6,249 nt of DNA from Planctomycetota bacterium (lineage in GTDB: Bacteria; Planctomycetota; Phycisphaerae; Phycisphaerales; Phycisphaeraceae): contig JAJUHR010000114.1 in assembly GCA_029267795.1 (NCBI GenBank), forward strand, positions 1 to 6,249. The letters run 5' to 3'. Numbering within the stretch: position 1 is the first letter of the stretch; each line of letters starts with the position of its first letter. The notes below the pieces were generated by a model, which saw nothing but the letters and a program-made list of their open reading frames with translations, searched no databases and was not told the origin of the DNA. Positions 1 to 5,641 of the stretch are shown here, in pieces. The position numbers and the translations under genes are program-made.

Positions 1-1719
1 CGCCTCGCTGATCGCCCGCATCCCTTCGATCGTCTGGTGGACCACCTGGCCACCCTCCTGCGCCACCTTGCCCGACTCGGTGGCGTTGTTGGCCGCGTCC
101 ACGCTCTTGCGGGCCACCTCCACGATCGAGGCGCTCATCTCTTCGATCGCCGAGGAGATCTGCGTGACCTGCTGGCTCTGCTCGTTCATCCCCCGGGCCA
201 TCTGCTCGCTGGAGGCGGCGATCTGCGTCGACGCCCCCGCCACCTCGCTGGCCGAGGAGTTAACCTCCGTCACCACCGTGCTCAGCGCTGTCGCCATCTC
301 GTTGATCGACCGCGTCAAGTGGCCCAGCTCGTCCTCGCTCTTGACCGGCAGCGGCTCGCCGGTCAGGTCGCCCGCCGCGATCTGCTTGGCCCGCTCCACG
401 ATCGGCTGGATCGGCTTGATCAGGGCGATCGAGAACAGCAGCGCCAACCCGCTCACGACCACGGCCACCCCGAACCCGGCCACGACGATCTCGTTCCGAA
501 GCGCCATCGCCGGGGCCGTCACTTCCTCCAAATCCTTCTCCGCCAGGATCGCCCACTTCAGCCCCTCGATCTTCAGCGGGCTGAACGAGGACACCACGGG
601 GACCCCACGGTAATCGTCGATGGTCCGATACCCCGACTCGCCCCCCAGCGCCGCCCGCGCGGTCTCCGTATCCACCTTCTGCTTGAAGATGGTCGACTCC
701 TTGCTGAACCGGCTGTCGGACCGCATCAACAGGTCCGCGCCCACCAGATAGGTTTCGCCTGTCTCGCCCATCCCCGTGTGCTCGTTCATGATGCTGTTGA
801 TCTTGCCTACCGGCATCTGGAACGCGACCACCCCGATCTTCTCTTCGCCCTCGTACACGGGCGCCGCGATGAAGCTCGCCGGGGCGCCGTAGCTGGGTAT
901 GTACGGCTTGTAGTCCTCGATCACCACGGTGCCCTTGGGGCTCGCCGCCGCTCGCCGGTATACCTCCCCAAGGTTCGTATCCCGGTAAGGCCCGTCGATC
1001 AGGTTGGTGGAAAAATCCACCTCCTTGAACACCGTGTAGACAATGTTGCCGTCCAGGTCGACCAGGAACACGTCGTAATACTCGAAGTTTTCAAGGTAGC
1101 TGCGGATGAGCGGGTGGAAATGGGCGTGCAGCCGGTTGTAGTCGCACGGCAGCGGTGCCGCGTCCAGCCGCAGCTTCGACCCCACCGGGTTGGGGTTCTG
1201 CGCGATGTACATCATCTGGGCCAGCTTGGCCTCGGGCAGGGCCGGAACGTGGAAGCCCGTCCCGTTCCACTTGAACCCCGCCTTCTCGACACGCGGACCG
1301 AACTCCTGCGTGTAGAACCCCTCGACCACCCGCAACGCCTCGCTGCCGGGCTCCACCGAAACCTGCAGCTGCTCCGGCAGCTTGTGGAACGCCTCGATCA
1401 GCGCCGCCGTCGCCTCGGTCACCAGCGGGTCCTCCGAGAACGTGTACATCTGCTTGTGGATGAAGCCGAAATAATCCTCGATCTGCAGCTGCCGGCTGGC
1501 GCGGATGGCGTCCAGCGCTTCCTGCTCCTGCTCGAGCAGCGTATGGGTGCTCTGTTGGATGCTCATCACGCCGATCGCCGCCAGCGAGCCCAGCCCGATC
1601 GTCAACGAAAGCAGCGTCAGCTTGTGCTTGATCGATAGCCGCTTGCGGAACCACCAAACCAACGCCGCCGCCGCCACGAGGACACCAATACCAACCATGA
1701 TGAGCTGATTGTTGCTCAT
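1..1719 (-). CDS. Methyl-accepting chemotaxis protein, N-terminal 573 residues (C-terminus beyond window)
   Basis: This is a transmembrane chemoreceptor that should sense a periplasmic ligand and signal through CheA/CheW. The frame is open from the ATG at 1719 to the window edge with no stop. Hydrophobic stretches lie at about residues 5-24, 35-54 and 410-434. Residues 60-405 form the extracytoplasmic sensor: a helical start, then YDVFLVDLDGNIVY (215-228) followed by VFKEVDF, and a second unit near 318-336 (GETGETYLVGADLLMRSD), which together suggest a double-Cache fold. HAMP spans about 432-485 (KPIQPI, then AGDLTGEPLPVKSEDELGHL). The coiled signalling domain begins after 485 (SSEQMARGMNEQSQQVTQIS, SAIEEMSASIVEVA), and its conserved hairpin tip lies outside the window. 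The start is chosen because GAGGAGG sits 10 bases upstream; M8 is a possible alternative. The first membrane segment is additional to the usual receptor plan. The family call is firm; the ligand is unknown and the dCache assignment is by pattern only. Confidence 0.93.
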   Translation of the reverse strand, partial: MSNNQLIMVGIGVLVAAAALVWWFRKRLSIKHKLTLLSLTIGLGSLAAIGVMSIQQSTHTLLEQEQEALDAIRASRQLQIEDYFGFIHKQMYTFSEDPLVTEATAALIEAFHKLPEQLQVSVEPGSEALRVVEGFYTQEFGPRVEKAGFKWNGTGFHVPALPEAKLAQMMYIAQNPNPVGSKLRLDAAPLPCDYNRLHAHFHPLIRSYLENFEYYDVFLVDLDGNIVYTVFKEVDFSTNLIDGPYRDTNLGEVYRRAAASPKGTVVIEDYKPYIPSYGAPASFIAAPVYEGEEKIGVVAFQMPVGKINSIMNEHTGMGETGETYLVGADLLMRSDSRFSKESTIFKQKVDTETARAALGGESGYRTIDDYRGVPVVSSFSPLKIEGLKWAILAEKDLEEVTAPAMALRNEIVVAGFGVAVVVSGLALLFSIALIKPIQPIVERAKQIAAGDLTGEPLPVKSEDELGHLTRSINEMATALSTVVTEVNSSASEVAGASTQIAASSEQMARGMNEQSQQVTQISSAIEEMSASIVEVARKSVDAANNATESGKVAQEGGQVVHQTIEGMRAISEA

Positions 1720-1729
1720 GTCCCGTACG

Positions 1730-1736
1730 CCTCCTC
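1730..1736 (-). promoter_or_regulatory. Ribosome-binding site of the chemoreceptor gene
   Basis: The minus strand reads GAGGAGG, a near-perfect Shine-Dalgarno match, 10 bases before the ATG at 1719. The spacing is slightly long but acceptable, and it decides the start that includes the extra N-terminal membrane segment. Confidence 0.7.
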
Positions 1737-1753
1737 GGATGGGATGGAACCAG

Positions 1754-1791
1754 ATTCGTCAGCACGGACCCCAGGTGGTCATCCGACGAAT
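1754..1791. repeat. Inverted repeat in the chemoreceptor leader
   Basis: ATTCGTC (1754-1760) is matched by its exact reverse complement GACGAAT (1785-1791). The 24-base interval also contains a small GACC/GGTC pairing (1767-1770 with 1777-1780). It lies 35-72 bases upstream of the receptor start codon, so it could be a leader hairpin or a dyad operator. The arms are short and chance is possible. Confidence 0.35.
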
Positions 1792-1817
1792 AACCCTATG
1801 ATCGACACGTTGGTATA

Positions 1818-1835
1818 GCCGCATTAGTGCCGCAT
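1818..1835 (-). promoter_or_regulatory. Possible response-regulator operator: two 7-base direct repeats 4 bases apart
   Basis: The minus strand reads ATGCGGC-ACTA-ATGCGGC, two identical 7-mers with an 11-base period, about 100 bases upstream of the receptor start. This geometry (7-base repeats, 4-base spacer) is that of OmpR/PhoB-family binding boxes, though the repeat is not the Pho-box sequence. TATACC, which resembles a -10 hexamer, follows directly at 1812-1817 on the same strand, but no good -35 was seen. The repeat is seen directly; the operator role is inference. Confidence 0.3.
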
Positions 1836-1976
1836 CGGTGGCGCGGGGTGTATAACTGCTCTTCGCAACCTCCTGGAGCCAACCCTAGGTATTTTCAACG
1901 TCAGGCCTGTCCGCCTCCGCAGCCATGAAATGTCTATCCGACGTGTGCCAGCAGTCCCACCCATGACCTACGGCCA

Positions 1977-2672
1977 CTAACTCAACGAGAACAACAAGAA
2001 TTCAGCTTCGCCATCGCCAACGAACTCCAGCAACGGTTCTGCGCTGGCCGCGGCCCCGTCACCCGCACTTAGGGCGCGCCCGTTCAAGCCGATCGCCCCC
2101 TTGACGACCTGCACCCACCCGTGTCTGGAGCCCAAATCGTGCCGAACCGCCTGCCCGCGCCCGAGAAGACAAGCGTATAGCTCCACGTCCTGGTGCACCC
2201 GCACCGCGCCACCACGCCCGTCACGCGATGCTACCAAGCCCAGCCGTCCGCGCATGTGATCGTCGGCAAACCGGCGTTGCTCATAGCTCGGCTCCAGCCC
2301 GTGCCGCTCCGGGAGAATCCAGATCTGCAGCAAGTGCACCGGGTCGCTCCGAGATGGGTTGAATTCGCTGTGGGTGATCCCTTGGCCGGCGGTCATCCGT
2401 TGCACGTCGCCACGCCGGATTACCTCGCCGTGGCCCATGCTGTCCCGATGCTCCAGAGCCCCCGCCACGATGTAGGTCACGATCTCCATGTCCCGGTGCG
2501 GGTGTTCGCCGAAACCCTTCCCCGGCTGCACGCGGTCTTCGTTCAGAACCCTCAATTGGCGAAACCCCATCCGGGACGGGTCGTAATAATCCCCGAACGA
2601 AAAGGTGTGATACGTGTCCAGCCAGCCGTAATTAAAATGCCCACGCTGGTCGCTTCGGATCACCGAGATCAT
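1977..2672 (-). CDS. Pirin family protein, YhhW-like bicupin (putative quercetin 2,3-dioxygenase)
   Basis: This is a complete 231-residue cytoplasmic protein of the pirin/YhhW family, matching the roughly 230-residue length of E. coli YhhW. The N-terminal cupin is highly conserved: RGHFNYGWLDTYHTFSFGDY (10-29), YDPSRMGFRQLRVLNEDRV (30-48), GFGEHPHRDMEIVTYI, and GQGITHSEFNP. The four expected metal ligands are present as His57, His59, His101 and Glu103. LLQIWILPE (114-122) and YEQRRF (130-135) also fit. The C-terminal cupin (about 140-231) lacks comparable ligands, as is normal for the family. The ATG at 2672 is preferred over an upstream in-frame TTG at 2699 because GGGGAGG lies 5 bases before it. 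Some family members oxidise quercetin in vitro, but the in vivo role is generally unclear and nothing nearby points to a substrate. Its third codon positions are clearly less GC-rich than those of the transporter genes. Confidence 0.95.
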   Translation of the reverse strand: MISVIRSDQRGHFNYGWLDTYHTFSFGDYYDPSRMGFRQLRVLNEDRVQPGKGFGEHPHRDMEIVTYIVAGALEHRDSMGHGEVIRRGDVQRMTAGQGITHSEFNPSRSDPVHLLQIWILPERHGLEPSYEQRRFADDHMRGRLGLVASRDGRGGAVRVHQDVELYACLLGRGQAVRHDLGSRHGWVQVVKGAIGLNGRALSAGDGAAASAEPLLEFVGDGEAEFLLFSLS

Positions 2673-2677
2673 AGAAA

Positions 2678-2684
2678 CCTCCCC
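2678..2684 (-). promoter_or_regulatory. Ribosome-binding site of the pirin gene
   Basis: The minus strand reads GGGGAGG, then five bases, then the ATG at 2672. This strong site fixes the start at MISVIRS rather than at the TTG nine codons upstream. Confidence 0.8.
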
Positions 2685-2729
2685 GTTTCGCTCGGGCAAT
2701 CACCGATCAATCTAACACGCCGCTTCAGC

Positions 2730-2768
2730 AAAAAGAAAGCCCCTGGCGATCGTACTTCGTGCCCGGGG
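2730..2768 (-). terminator. Terminator-like hairpin with T tract upstream of pirin
   Basis: On the minus strand CCCCGGGC (2768-2761) can pair with GCCAGGGG (2747-2740) across a 13-base loop, giving seven G-C pairs with one G-A mismatch. CTTTCTTTTT follows at once. This is the form of an intrinsic terminator, placed about 60-95 bases before the pirin start. No minus-strand gene is visible upstream of it in the window, so it may be an attenuator in the pirin leader, a block to antisense read-through, or chance. Confidence 0.4.
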
Positions 2769-2948
2769 ATCCTGGTTGGGAGTGACGAGGCAAGGCCCCC
2801 CGGTACAACATGGAACACCAGAACGCGAACCGAAATGACCCGTAGATCGCAAACGAATACTTAACACCACGCCACAAAGGCATCAAAACCGCGCCGGCGA
2901 CCCAGGCTTGCCACCACGCCCACTCGGATGTACGCCTAAACTCTAAAA

Positions 2949-4352
2949 ATGGTCACCACGCCCAGTGTTAAACCCGAGCGGCCGGCCCGGCCACCCACCT
3001 CGCCCCAAGCTCAGGAGCAGCCCGCCCCCGGTCCAGTCGCACACCCCCTGGCCCGAAGAAGCTGGCGGAGCATCCTCCGGCAAACCATCAGCCGCCGTGC
3101 GGAGCGAACCGTCACGCGCTGGCTGACCACCGCCCTGTTGCTGGGCGTAACCGCCTCAGCGGCGGCCCTGCTGTACCGCTGGCTTTCTCTGCCCACCGTG
3201 ACCGTCACCGATGCGGTCGAAGCCCCCGTGGTCGAGGCTTTCTACGCCACCGGCACACTCTCGCCCGTCCGTGAATACCCCGTCAACAGCAGCGTCGAGG
3301 GCATCGTGACCGAGGTGTGGGTCGACAAAGGCTCCCCCGTCGCCGCGGGGCAAAAACTCGCCTTCGTGCGCGTCGAGGAGTATCTCATGCGGCACAGCCA
3401 GGCCCAGGCGGAGCTGGAGCTGAAACAGAGCCTGGCCGACCCCCATACATCGCCGACGTTGTTGGAGTACGACCGCCGCCTCCAAGCCGCCCAGACCCAA
3501 TTGGAAGTCGCCCAGCGCGAACTGGACCGCGTGAGCACCCTGCTGTCCGCCGCCGCCGCTTCACAATCCGACTACGACCGCTCCGTCGAGCGCTATCAGT
3601 CCGCCTGGAGCCTCGTTGAATCGATCAAGGCCCAGAAGGCCACCCGGCAGCTCGAACTGCAACGCGACGTCAAGGTCGCCCAGGCCGCCCTCGACATCGC
3701 CCAATGGAACCTCGAAGAACAAGTCGTCCGCAGCCCGATCGACGGCGTCGTGCTCGACCGCCCCGCCTCGACCGGCACGCGCGTCAGGGTCAACGACCCC
3801 CTCATGCACCTGGCCCAGGTCAACCCCCGGGACTTGGTCATGCGGGCCGCCGTGGACGAAGAAGACAAGACCCGCGTTTCCCTGGGTCAGCCGGTGCACA
3901 TAACGCTCTACTCGTACCCCGGGCGGCTGTTCGAGGGCCGCGTGCAACAAATCTACCCGCAGGCCGACCCGAACCGCCGCACGTTCGAAGTCGATATCGC
4001 CGTCCAGCCACCCGACCCCGGCTTCGCCGCGGGCATGACCGGCGAACTGGCGTTCATCGTCGACTCGAAAGACCGTGCCACCGTCATCCCCACCCAGGCG
4101 GTGCAGGCCGGCCAAGTCTGGGTCGTCCGCAACGGCAGGCTCGCCGCCGCCGAGGTCCAACTGGGGCTCACTAGCGTCGAACGCACCGAGATCCTCTCAG
4201 GCCTGAGCCCCGGCGATCGCGTCGTCGTCAGCCCCGCAAGAAACCTCGTGGAGGCCCAGCGCGTGCGGACCCGTTACGTGGACCCCGCCACCGCCGCCGG
4301 GCTCAACAAGCCCGCCGACCAGGAAGGCAGCAGCTTCCGCGGCTTCCGGTAA
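2949..4352 (+). CDS. HlyD/MacA-type periplasmic adaptor (membrane-fusion) subunit of an ABC transporter
   Basis: This 467-residue adaptor is anchored in the inner membrane and reaches into the periplasm to work with the permease and ATPase encoded next. It starts with a Pro-rich, basic cytoplasmic tail (1-56), then one membrane segment (about 58-80). The first half of the lipoyl domain follows (SSVEGIVTEVWVDKGSPVAA, 114-133). A long helical hairpin rich in Ala, Gln, Glu and Leu spans about 142-256. The second lipoyl half is VVRSPIDGVVLDRPASTGTR (259-278), then a beta-barrel (about 293-372) and a membrane-proximal domain (about 376-441, with VIPTQAV and GLSPGDRVVV). A short polar tail ends the protein. 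An in-frame TAA at 2937 means no earlier start is possible, and the next Met (147) is far too late, so the ATG at 2949 stands despite having no Shine-Dalgarno sequence. The family call is secure; the substrate is unknown. The order adaptor-permease-ATPase resembles DevBCA-type loci. Confidence 0.92.
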   Translation: MVTTPSVKPERPARPPTSPQAQEQPAPGPVAHPLARRSWRSILRQTISRRAERTVTRWLTTALLLGVTASAAALLYRWLSLPTVTVTDAVEAPVVEAFYATGTLSPVREYPVNSSVEGIVTEVWVDKGSPVAAGQKLAFVRVEEYLMRHSQAQAELELKQSLADPHTSPTLLEYDRRLQAAQTQLEVAQRELDRVSTLLSAAAASQSDYDRSVERYQSAWSLVESIKAQKATRQLELQRDVKVAQAALDIAQWNLEEQVVRSPIDGVVLDRPASTGTRVRVNDPLMHLAQVNPRDLVMRAAVDEEDKTRVSLGQPVHITLYSYPGRLFEGRVQQIYPQADPNRRTFEVDIAVQPPDPGFAAGMTGELAFIVDSKDRATVIPTQAVQAGQVWVVRNGRLAAAEVQLGLTSVERTEILSGLSPGDRVVVSPARNLVEAQRVRTRYVDPATAAGLNKPADQEGSSFRGFR

Positions 4353-4371
4353 GGCCGCGCCGGGCCCCACA

Positions 4372-4389
4372 CGAGCACCCCGAGCACCC
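4372..4389 (+). repeat. 9-base tandem duplication before the permease start
   Basis: CGAGCACCC occurs twice in direct succession (4372-4380, 4381-4389), ending three bases before the permease ATG. It makes the translation initiation region C-rich and free of any Shine-Dalgarno match. Confidence 0.7.
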
Positions 4390-4392
4390 CCC

Positions 4393-5640
4393 ATGCGATG
4401 GCTCATCTCCATGCGGTACCTCGTCACGCACAAGCGGCAGACCCTCGTCTGCATCGCCGGGGTCACCATCAGCGTCACGATGTTCCTGGCCATGTTCGCG
4501 ATGATGCAGGGCTTCCGTGACAAGTTCATCATCGAGACCGTCGAGGCCTCGGGCCACATCGTCGTCAACGACGAGCCGCGCGAAACCCAGACGCCGATCC
4601 TTCAGCAAGCCTACCCCGACCCCAACGCCCTGCTCGTGCTCGACCGCGCCAAGCCCCGCGACCAGATCAAGAAGATCAAGAACTCCCAGGGCCTGATCCG
4701 CAAGCTCCGCAGCCTGCCCGGCGTCATCGCCGTCGCCCCGGAGGTCACCGGCGACGCCATCGCCACCTACGGCACCAAGACCATCAACGTCGCGATCCTC
4801 GGCATCGACCCCGACCAGCAGGCCCGCGTCACCACCATCGGCGACAAGCTCATCGCCGGCGACTTCGAACGCCTCCGCAGCACCGCCGACGGCGTCGTCA
4901 TCGGCCGCGGCGTCGCCCAGCTCCTCGGCGCCGACATGGGCGACTCGATCCTCCTGGCCAGCTCCACCGGCGGACGCACCAACGCCCGCGTCGTCGGCGT
5001 CTTCCAGACCGGCGTCACCCCCGTCGATTACTCCCGCGCCTACATGCTCGTCAACAACGCCCAAACCCTCCTGGACAAGAAAAACATCGTCAACCGCCTG
5101 ATCGTCCGCACCGACGACTACACCCTCGCCCGCGAGTACGCCGCTCAGATCGAGTCCATCGCCGGATACAAAACCGAGAGCTGGCAGGAAAGCAACGCCA
5201 ACTTCCTCAAAATCTTCCGCATCCAGGACATCATCACCTACATCATCACCGCCGCCCTGCTCGTGGTCGCGGCGTTCGGCGTCCTGAACATCCTCATCAT
5301 GGCCGTGCTCGAACGCGTCAACGACATCGCCATCCTCAAGAGCTTCGGCTTCTCCCGACGCGACATCACCGCGGTCTTCCTCCTCCAGGGGCTCGTCATC
5401 GGGTTGATCGGCTCGGTCCTGGGGCTGGTCGTCGGCAAGGTCCTCATCGCCGCGCTGCGCCGCCTGCCGATCCGCATGGAGGGCTTGGTCAAGGCCGAAG
5501 GCCTGCTGATGAGCGAAACCGCCTCGCAATACGCCGTCGCGTTCATCGCCGCGATGGTGGTGGTGCTGATCGCCTCCGTATACCCCGCCCGCCGCGCCGC
5601 CCGTTACGACCCTGTCGAGGTGATCCGCGGAGCGCACTAG
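4393..5640 (+). CDS. ABC transporter permease, LolC/LolE/MacB (FtsX-like) family
   Basis: This is the complete 415-residue membrane subunit of the transporter. The topology is that of type VII (MacB/LolC) permeases: one membrane segment near residues 18-40, a large extracytoplasmic domain (about 41-275, including GHIVVNDEP, LPGVIAVAPEVTG and GVVIGRGVAQLLGA), then three membrane segments at about 279-304, 326-352 and 379-398. The cytoplasmic loop ERVNDIAILKSFGFSRRDI (307-325) is the FtsX-family coupling helix that contacts the ATPase. The C-terminus, YPARRAARYDPVEVIRGAH, is the family ending. The loop and third segment (AVFLLQGLVIGLIGSVLGLV) look more like LolC/LolE than MacB. No ATPase domain is fused, so a homodimer with the separate ATPase is likely. 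It lies 40 bases after the adaptor gene and has no Shine-Dalgarno motif, so translation may be coupled or driven by low structure. Third codon positions are almost all C or G. Confidence 0.93.
   Translation: MRWLISMRYLVTHKRQTLVCIAGVTISVTMFLAMFAMMQGFRDKFIIETVEASGHIVVNDEPRETQTPILQQAYPDPNALLVLDRAKPRDQIKKIKNSQGLIRKLRSLPGVIAVAPEVTGDAIATYGTKTINVAILGIDPDQQARVTTIGDKLIAGDFERLRSTADGVVIGRGVAQLLGADMGDSILLASSTGGRTNARVVGVFQTGVTPVDYSRAYMLVNNAQTLLDKKNIVNRLIVRTDDYTLAREYAAQIESIAGYKTESWQESNANFLKIFRIQDIITYIITAALLVVAAFGVLNILIMAVLERVNDIAILKSFGFSRRDITAVFLLQGLVIGLIGSVLGLVVGKVLIAALRRLPIRMEGLVKAEGLLMSETASQYAVAFIAAMVVVLIASVYPARRAARYDPVEVIRGAH
5629..5632 (+). promoter_or_regulatory. Weak ribosome-binding site of the ATPase gene inside the permease end
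   Basis: GGAG lies nine bases before the ATPase ATG at 5642, within the last codons of the permease gene. With the TAG-C-ATG junction it points to translational coupling. Confidence 0.45.
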
Positions 5641-5641
5641 C

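Larger units (their letters stand above)
1720..1976. other. Spacer between the pirin and chemoreceptor genes
   Basis: This 257-base non-coding stretch is visibly less GC-rich than the flanking genes. It holds the receptor's ribosome-binding site, the inverted repeat at 1754-1791 and the direct repeats at 1818-1835. I found no convincing sigma-70, sigma-28 or sigma-54 promoter, and no intrinsic terminator after the pirin stop codon, so read-through from pirin into the receptor cannot be excluded. Confidence 0.6.
2673..2948. promoter_or_regulatory. Divergent spacer between pirin and the transporter operon
   Basis: This 276-base non-coding stretch must carry the promoters of both divergent units and has lower GC than the genes around it. 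It contains the pirin ribosome-binding site, the terminator-like hairpin at 2730-2768 and an 8-base palindrome CGCCGGCG (2892-2899). On the plus strand TTGCCA (2908-2913) resembles a -35 element, but 17 bases later only TACGCC is found. On the minus strand TTGATG followed by a weak -10 is equally unconvincing. No promoter can be assigned with confidence. Confidence 0.5.

Noticed and set aside
37..1638. 533-codon open frame on the plus strand
   Set aside because: It is antisense to the chemoreceptor, and its Arg/His/Leu-rich, low-information translation is the usual by-product of strong GC bias; the minus-strand frame carries clear receptor domains.
1091..1765. 224-codon minus-strand frame overlapping the chemoreceptor start
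   Set aside because: It is an out-of-frame reading of the receptor gene with no recognisable domain. A frameshift was considered, but the receptor frame is intact throughout.
1935..1950. TGGCAC on the minus strand as a sigma-54 promoter for the chemoreceptor
   Set aside because: The -24-like half is present but the bases at the -12 position read GGATA instead of a TTGC-like element.
2682..2696. CCCG/CGGG hairpin overlapping the pirin ribosome-binding site
   Set aside because: Only four base pairs with a seven-base loop; too short to claim translational control.
2193..2864. 223-codon plus-strand frame opposite the pirin gene
   Set aside because: It is antisense to a well-conserved pirin gene, has no family resemblance, and runs into the divergent spacer only because stops happen to be absent.
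3561..4160. 199-codon minus-strand frame, and a plus-strand frame at 3704-4174, within the adaptor gene
   Set aside because: Both are shadows of the adaptor coding sequence with biased composition.
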